Positions 8,967 through 14,020 of a DNA stretch of 14,020 nt are shown here, piece after piece. A program made the translations under genes and the position numbers. The DNA is taken from the NCBI GenBank assembly GCA_041642635.1, contig JBEPWB010000024.1, forward strand, positions 1 to 14,020, given 5' to 3'. Below the pieces are notes generated by a model. The model did not search any database and was not told where the DNA came from. It saw nothing but the letters and a program-made list of their open reading frames with translations. This DNA is from JAAZVM01 sp041642635. GTDB lineage: Bacteria > Patescibacteriota > Gracilibacteria > BD1-5 > UBA6164. Within the stretch, counting starts at the first letter, position 1; each line of letters opens with the position of its first letter.

Positions 8967-10214
8967 ATGACTAAAACAAAAAGAGAAAAAAATTCAATAA
9001 TTATAAACTTTTGAGTAAGTTTATTTGTTGTCATAGTTCTTGTGATAGTATTAATATTTTATGTAATACCTTGATTAAGAGAAGTTTCTGCAATAAAAAC
9101 TGAAGCAGAAACAGTGTATGATAACTATAAAAAATTACAAAAAGACTGACAGTCATTATCTGATTTTAAAAAATCTGTTGCATCAGTTACCGATTCTTAT
9201 GAATGATCATATATGCAAACAATTTTAGAAGATATTGATAAAGATTTTTATAATCAATATTTACAAAATACTGAATATTCTTCATTTAAAGAATTCGTAG
9301 ATAATATTAGAGATAATTATTCAGATACAAGTGATTATGATAAAAAAATTAAAAAAATATCAAAAATATTACCTAGTTATTCAGATCAAATAAGTGATTT
9401 TTGAGAAAATTTTCTTAGTGATTTTAAATTTATTAATTATATAGAATCGCTTGCTAACACTTTTAATATTAATTTTAACAATTCTATTGGTATTGAAAAT
9501 GTAGAATTAGTTGATTGATATTCAACATCAGCTTGAGATAGTTCTTTAGAAACAAATATATATTATATTCCACTTTCACTTAAGATAGATTGAAGAAAAG
9601 AATCAGTTTTAGATTTTTTATATTACATGAATAGAGTTGGTAATATTCAAAAAGATTGAGAATCAGATATAGATTTTTCTGAAGAAGTAGAATCCGATTT
9701 TTCAGAATTGAAAAGAAAAGTAATTATATGACAACAAAGAGATTTTGAATATAATATTTTTAACAATCAAATTTCAGATATAGAAAAAATTACTTTTCCT
9801 GAATATATAGATTCATCATATGATTTGAATAATAATTTTCCTTCATTGGTTAGTTATATAAAAAATACACAAGCAAATGAATCATTTAATGTTTCTCTAG
9901 ATTTGAGGTTTTATGTAAAAGGTCTTCCATTATACAAAATAGAAGAACAAATATGAAAATTTTTAGCAACTCATGAAAAATTTATATGATTAGTATCTAA
10001 AATGGTTTCTGATAATTCACAACCTAGTGATGTTAGGCAAAGAGCACAATGAATATTGACAACTGTTACTCAGTTAAATAATACTGTTATTCCTAAAATA
10101 AGAGCAAGTTTAGCCACAAAAGAAAATATAGACGAAGCATATAAAGATTCATTTGAATATATTGAATTATTTTACAGATATGCTAGAGAATTATGAATAG
10201 ACTTAGAAGAATAA
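8967..10214 (+). CDS. Long PilO-like type IV pilus alignment protein
   Basis: 415 residues, about twice a typical PilO. A short basic cytoplasmic tail is followed by one membrane helix at about 10-33 (FGVSLFVVIVLVIVLIFYVI), then a helical coiled stretch (REVSAIKTEAETVYDNYKKL) and a PilO-like domain. The segment YIPLSLKIDGRKESVLDFL matches the typical PilO pattern in which a strand precedes a helix of the ferredoxin-like fold. A further domain (LDLRFYVKGLPLYKIEEQIG) and a helical C-terminus extend beyond ordinary PilO; an insert of about 90 residues rich in Asp, Ser and Tyr lies between the coil and the PilO-like part. Probable role: alignment of the cytoplasmic motor with the pilus base in the membrane. 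The intergenic gap of three bases to the upstream gene supports translational coupling. Identification is moderate. Confidence 0.7.
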
Positions 10215-10242
10215 AATTAATTAATTATTTAAATTTAAATAT

Positions 10243-11508
10243 ATGAAATACAATGAAGTTGTAGAACAATTAAAAGATTTAGTTTATAAATGAGATGATA
10301 TACAAAAAATTTGTGATTATTTTATTTTAGCAGCTGTTTTATGAGATTCATCAGATATTCATATCGAACCTCTAACTTCATTTGTTAGACTTAGATATAG
10401 ACTTGACTGAGAATTGAGAGAGATATTAGAATATCAAAACTTTTTGCATTCATGAATTGTTGCTAGATTTAAAATAATGTCTGATTTAAAAATTGATGAA
10501 TCAAGAATTCCTCAAGATGGTAGAATAAGTACAAATATAGAATGAAAAGAGTTAGATTTGAGAGTTTCTACTCTTCCAACAGTTCATGGTGAAAAAATAG
10601 TAATGAGAATTGTTGACAAATCTAAACAAATTCCAAAACTACTAGATTTGGGTATTGAATGACAAAACCTAGATATAATCCAAAAAGCGATTTCTCTACC
10701 TAATGGTATTATTCTTACTTCTTGACCTACAGGTTCTGGTAAATCTACTACTCTATATTCTGCTCTAACAGATCTAAATAAAATTGATGTTAATATAATG
10801 ACTTTAGAGGATCCAGTTGAAAATCAAGTTGATTGAATTAGTCAATCGCAAGTGAAACCTGCTATTTGATATACTTTTGCTTATTGACTTAGAACTGCCC
10901 TTAGACAAGATCCAGATATTATAATGGTATGAGAAATGAGAGATAAAGAAACCGTTGATATCGCAATTGAAGCTTCTCTTACTTGACATTTGGTTCTTTC
11001 TACAATACATACCAATAATGCATCAGAAACAATTACAAGAATAATTAATATGTGAGTACAACCTTTTTTGATACCAGCGTCTGTAAACGCTATTATAGCA
11101 CAAAGACTTATAAAAAAACTTTGTCCTCATTGTAAAAGAAAAATCTGATTAAATGATTTGTGATCAGAAACACTAAAAAATATCAAAAACGCAATTAATC
11201 TTACAAACAAAAAAGAATTAATGTCTAGAGTATGAGATAAATTAAAACAACCAGTTTTTTATGAGGCTGTCTGATGCGAAAAATGTGATAATACTTGATA
11301 TAGGTGAAGAGTATGATTATACGAAGTTCTTGAAATAACTCCTTGAGTAAAAGAAATGATACTTAACTGATCAAGTGCTTTTAATATAAATAATCAAGCA
11401 ATAAAAGATTGAATGGTTTCTCTTGAGCAAGATTGAATAATGAAAGCATTAAATTGACAAACTTCTCTAGAAGAAGTTTATAGAGTTGCAAAAACTCAAA
11501 ATTGATAA
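10243..11508 (+). CDS. pilB: Type IV pilus assembly ATPase PilB (GspE family)
   Basis: Cytoplasmic hexameric ATPase that powers pilin insertion into the growing fibre. 421 residues, shorter than classical PilB (about 560), because the N-terminal MshEN/N1 domain is absent; the protein starts directly at the N2 domain (SSDIHIEPL, RLDGELRE, QDGRIS, LDLRVSTLPT). C-terminal ATPase: Walker A GPTGSGKST at 161-169, Asp-box LEDPVE, Walker B region VGEMRD with Glu231, His-box GHLVLSTIHTNNA with His249 and His256. The zinc site CPHC (294/297) and CEKC (345/348) is typical of PilB/GspE and argues against PilT. By my count about 26 glycines are UGA and 6 are GGU. The last sense codon before TAA is also TGA, so a standard-code reading would end one codon earlier. 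It has a 28-base gap to the gene before and a 22-base gap to pilC. Confidence 0.95.
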
Positions 11509-11530
11509 TATTTTTTTAATAATATAAATT

Positions 11531-12691
11531 ATGGCAGATTTTTTAATCCTAGATGATGATAAAAAATCAGAATCTGACAAGAATGTCAACAATAATTCTC
11601 CAAAAGCTAGTAAGAGTTTTATGGACGCTATAAACGAAAAACTACTAACTTTTCAAAAAATCAAAACAAGTGAAAAGGTAATCTTTTATCGTCTTTTGTC
11701 TACAATGACTAATGCTTGAATGTGAGTTATGAAGGCTGTTTCTATATTAGAAAAACAAGAAAAAAATCCTGTATTTAAAAAAATATTATGAGTTTTTGTT
11801 GATAGATTAAGACAATGAGATAAATTTTCAGATTGTATTGCTGATTATCCTAATTCTTTTGAAGAAGCAGAGGTTTGAATAATAAAATCATGAGAAAAGA
11901 CTTGACAATTAAACACTGTTTTAACTGATCTTGCTAATCAAATAGAAAAAGTAGAAAGTATATCTGGTAAAATAAAATCAGCTATGATGTATCCAATGTT
12001 TATATTGGTAGTTGTAGTTGCAGTTATAGTTGTAATGATGGTAGTAGTAGTTCCAAAACTATTAGCAATATTTGAATGAAAATGAGATTTACCAGCTTCT
12101 ACACAAGCTCTTATTGCTATATCTGACTTTTTCACTTATTATTGGTATTTGATAATTATATTTGTTGTATGATTTGTAATATTTATCAGTTTTTGGAAAA
12201 AAACACCAGATGGTAAATATATGTTTGATTCATTCAAAATGAAAGTTCCTGTTTTTTGAGAAATAAATAAAAAACTAGTTTTATCAAAGTTTTCTAGAGT
12301 ATTTGCATGATTAGTTGGTTCATGAGTTTCTATAGTGGAATCATTAAAAATTACGTCAGATGCTGTAGGTAATGAAGTATACAAACAAAGAATTATTTTA
12401 TTATCTGAAGATATAGCCTGAGGTATAAAAATGTGGGAATCTCTAGATTGAGACAAGCTTTTTCCAGACATGATGGTACAAATGATACAAGTTTGAGAAG
12501 AAACTGCAAAACTAGACAGTGTAATAACAAAGGTAGCTGATTTTTATGACGACCAAGTAGATAATACTATTTGAGTAATTAATAAATTACTAGAGCCTTT
12601 TATTATTGTTACTTTAGCTGTTGTCGTATGATTTATTGCAATAGCAATAATGCAACCAATTATGAATTTGGCAGATACAGTTACTCAATAA
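11531..12691 (+). CDS. pilC: Type IV pilus inner-membrane platform protein PilC (GspF family)
   Basis: Polytopic membrane protein on which PilB acts. 386 residues. A hydrophilic N-terminus of about 50 residues is followed by two copies of the T2SSF domain. The first runs from FYRLLSTMTNAGMGV to a membrane segment beginning MMYPMFILVVV at about 152-181. A second helix lies at about 203-223 (YYWYLIIIFVVGFVIFI). The second copy starts at LSKFSRVFAGLVGSGVS and ends with LLEPFIIVTLAVVVGFIAI at about 354-376. The paired MYP and EPF motifs before the helices, GEKTG and GEETAKLD, are typical of the family. It is the last gene of the operon, followed by a strong terminator. Confidence 0.95.
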
Positions 12692-12695
12692 AAAA

Positions 12696-12842
12696 ATCTT
12701 CACATAACTTTAAAAAAACTAACATATAAAATAGTCAATATGTTAGTTTTTTTAACTTTTCAGCAAATAAAAAGTTAATTATACCATTATCAAAATTACA
12801 TAAGTGTGAAGATTTTTAAAAGTTATGTGAAGATAGTGTGAA
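12696..12842. repeat. Nested inverted repeats and three phased TGTGAA repeats
   Basis: A 16-bp exact inverted repeat (ATCTTCACATAACTTT at 12696-12711 against 12819-12834) encloses the pilus terminator and a second 9-bp hairpin (12752-12760 with 12770-12778); the outer and the inner repeat share the same centre near 12765. In addition TGTGAA occurs in direct orientation at 12805, 12826 and 12837. Spacings of 21 and 11 bases are close to two turns and one turn of the helix. An inverted copy is at 12699. The direct repeats end 16 bases before the -35 hexamer of the next promoter, the place expected for activator sites. No gene is seen in this stretch. Confidence 0.6.
12712..12753 (+). terminator. 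Intrinsic terminator of the pilus operon
   Basis: Perfect 16-bp stem (12712-12727 with 12738-12753), AAAAAAACTAACATAT and its complement, around a 10-base loop, ending in seven T. It starts 20 bases after the pilC stop and is symmetric enough to act on both strands. Confidence 0.88.
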
Positions 12843-12858
12843 ATTTACATACATCTGT

Positions 12859-12887
12859 TTGACTTTAGCTAACAAATCTATTACTAT
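12859..12887 (+). promoter_or_regulatory. Strong sigma-70-type promoter of a noncoding RNA
   Basis: TTGACT (12859-12864), exactly 17 bases, TACTAT (12882-12887): the best-matching promoter in the window. Predicted start of transcription is near 12894. No ORF of note follows until 13086, and a terminator intervenes. Confidence 0.75.
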
Positions 12888-12893
12888 AGGTGC

Positions 12894-13069
12894 ACTATTA
12901 TAAACGGTCTTTAAAATAAACCGAAAAAACAAACACAAAAAAACTAAAAGTCTTTTAGCTCTTTAAGTATTGTTTACAACTCTGGAAATTAGTTATCAAT
13001 TTATTATTGATGATTAGTTCCCAGGGTTGTTACAACTTTTGGGTTAAGGCTTTAACCTTGTATTTTTTT
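12894..13069 (+). ncRNA. Candidate structured noncoding RNA, about 176 nt, unknown family
   Basis: Bounded by a good promoter and an intrinsic terminator. From 5' to 3': a weak hairpin CGGT/ACCG (12905-12923); an A-rich single-stranded stretch; a small hairpin CTAAAA-GTC-TTTTAG (12944-12958); a long hairpin pairing 12976-13000 with 13006-13030 (25 positions, one mismatch, several G-U pairs, loop TTATT), extendable by TTGT/ACAA across a small internal loop; then the terminator hairpin. The region is locally richer in G and C than other intergenic DNA here. It lacks the marks I would expect of RNase P RNA, tmRNA (no CCA-ending acceptor, no tag frame) or SRP RNA (no GGAAGCAG-type loop). Its 5' and 3' ends do not pair as in 6S RNA. 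It could instead be a terminated leader of the glycosyltransferase gene. Confidence 0.6.
13031..13069 (+). terminator. Intrinsic terminator of the candidate ncRNA
   Basis: Stem GGTTAA (13042-13047) with TTAACC (13052-13057), loop GGCT. It can be lengthened by TACAA (13031-13035) pairing with TTGTA (13058-13062) across a bulge, and is followed by seven T. The TACAA segment is shared with the foot of the preceding long hairpin, so the two pairings compete. Confidence 0.8.
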
Positions 13070-13071
13070 AT

Positions 13072-13077
13072 TATACT
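13072..13077 (+). promoter_or_regulatory. Possible -10 element of the glycosyltransferase gene
   Basis: TATACT eight bases before the ATG at 13086. If used, transcription would start at or within two bases of the ATG, giving a leaderless mRNA. No good -35 is visible because the terminator occupies that space. Confidence 0.35.
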
Positions 13078-13085
13078 AGTTTAAT

Positions 13086-14020
13086 ATGATTCCAACCAAT
13101 AATAATATCAGCATTTTGCATCCATATATGGATACAAAATGATGAGCTATAAATATGATGGTTTATCTATCAAATTTTTTGGCCTCAAAATGAAACAATA
13201 TTACATTTTATACTTTTTCTCATAAACAAGATTTATTTGATATAAATTTTGAAGTTAAGGTTTTTAATTTTATTAAAACTGCTTACACAATTAGAAAAAG
13301 TGATTATATAATAGTATGAAACTCTCCAATGCAATTTGTATGAGTTTTATCAAAAGTTTTATTTTGATCCAGAGCAAAAATTATCTGGTGGCATCATCAT
13401 TACCCATGGTATTATAGTAAAAATACAAACTTATTTATACAATTAAAAAGATTATTAGAAAAATTAACTATCAAACATATTGATGTTTTTGTATCTAATA
13501 GTGAATATTTAAAAAATGTTTTACAAGACACTTACAAAACAAAAGCCTATATTCTCAATCCTGTGATTGACGAATATTATACAAAACGCAAACAAAAAAA
13601 TAGCTCAAGCTCTAATCCTATAATATTTACTTATTGAAGGTGGACAGCTTGAAAAAATATAAAACAAATCTTTGATACCTACCTTTATATAAAATCATAC
13701 ATTCCAAATGTAAGATTATTAATATGAGGTATATGAGAAGAGCTAATTCATTTTCAAAATAAATTTGAATTAGATAATAATATTGAGTTTTTATGATTGT
13801 TAGACAAAAAATCAATAGTTGCCAATTTAGAAAAATCTAGTGTTTTTCTTTTTAGCTCTACAATTGATTCATTTTGAATGACAATGATAGAAGCTTTGTC
13901 TATTTGAGTTCCAGTTGTTGCTTTTGATAAAAACGCAGCAAATGAGATAGTAGACAATTGATATAACTGATATTTGGTAAAATCAAAAATTAATTTTTCA
14001 AATACTACTTTATCAATATT
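13086..14020 (+). CDS. GT-B fold glycosyltransferase, GT4-like (3' end outside window)
   Basis: 311 complete codons to the window edge, so probably 40-80 residues are missing. N-terminal acceptor domain: ILHPYMDTKGGA followed by a helix, the usual glycine-rich first loop of GT4 enzymes, with two UGA glycines in tandem. The C-terminal nucleotide-sugar domain begins near 184 with GRWTAGKNIKQ (the family's R and K positions) and continues with VRLLIGGIGEE. The EX7E-like motif around 261-269 has Asp261 in place of the first Glu and Glu269 as the second, in DSFGMTMIEALSIGVPVVA. It then runs into NEIVDNGYNGYLV. Predicted retaining sugar transfer to a cell-surface glycan or lipid; donor and acceptor cannot be read from the sequence. 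A WWHHHYPWYY aromatic/histidine cluster near residues 102-111 is unusual. There is no signal peptide, so it is cytoplasmic or membrane-associated. Confidence 0.9.

Noticed and set aside
12139..12471. 110-codon open frame on the minus strand
   Set aside because: Antisense to the pilC coding sequence; no start context or family resemblance.
12804..12842. CRISPR-like array
   Set aside because: Repeats are only 6-9 bases long with spacings too short for spacers and there are no cas genes.
12894..13069. 6S RNA, tmRNA, SRP RNA or RNase P RNA
   Set aside because: The length suits 6S RNA, but the ends do not pair to give its closing stem; none of the conserved cores of the other RNAs is visible.
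12692..13085. Replication origin with DnaA boxes
   Set aside because: The TGTGAA repeats and TTATCAA-like words do not match TTATNCACA well, and there is no dnaA or dnaN neighbour.
1..14020. Many short ORFs read with the standard code, suggesting mass pseudogenisation
   Set aside because: The breaks are all TGA, never TAA or TAG, and joining them in frame gives intact conserved families; recoding explains them. Selenocysteine is excluded because the positions are conserved glycines and far too many.
1..14020. tRNA genes and insertion sequences
   Set aside because: I saw no tRNA-like TTCGA/cloverleaf, no transposase and no terminal repeats with target duplications.

Overview
The window is a very AT-rich bacterial chromosome segment that makes sense only if UGA is read as glycine (NCBI translation table 25). 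Under the standard code every gene shatters. With UGA=Gly, eight of the nine long reading frames give recognisable or plausible full-length proteins, and the ninth (2380-2877) is short. Invariant glycines fall on UGA: the UvrA signature SGGE is GGT-TGA at both sites, and the MurB triple glycine is TGA-TGA-TGA. UGG still encodes Trp, and only TAA and TAG act as stops. This points to the Candidate Phyla Radiation lineages Absconditabacteria (SR1) or Gracilibacteria; I cannot tell which from the sequence. Classical Shine-Dalgarno sequences are not seen before the starts.

Layout. 1-2257: 3' three quarters of uvrA, plus strand. It converges on a small secreted protein gene (2380-2877, minus) across a perfect two-way terminator. 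A perfect 42-bp palindrome (2892-2933) lies between that gene and the divergent pair murB (3025-3972) and an overlapping RsuA/RluB-type pseudouridine synthase (3929-4645). That pair converges, over a second two-way terminator, on another secreted coiled-coil protein gene (4670-5326, minus). A divergent promoter region leads into a large DnaQ-type exonuclease/DinG-type helicase fusion (5398-8004), which ends at an intrinsic terminator.

8103-12691 is a type IV pilus assembly operon: a single-pass membrane protein of PilN/PilO-like layout, a long PilO-like protein, the PilB assembly ATPase and the PilC platform protein. They are closely spaced and end at a strong terminator. Together they form most of an inner-membrane assembly platform and motor. 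Pilin, PilD, PilM and PilT are not in the window.

12692-13085 has no protein gene but is full of structure: the pilus terminator, nested inverted repeats, three helically phased TGTGAA repeats, a near-consensus sigma-70-type promoter (TTGACT-17-TACTAT), and a predicted ~176-nt RNA with a 25-bp hairpin ending in its own terminator. I regard this as an unassigned noncoding RNA gene. 13086-14020 is the 5' part of a GT-B fold (GT4-like) glycosyltransferase running off the end.

The most notable points are the recoding, the candidate ncRNA with its upstream repeats, the palindrome that carries mirror-image promoter elements, and the helicase that seems to have lost the DinG iron-sulfur ligands.
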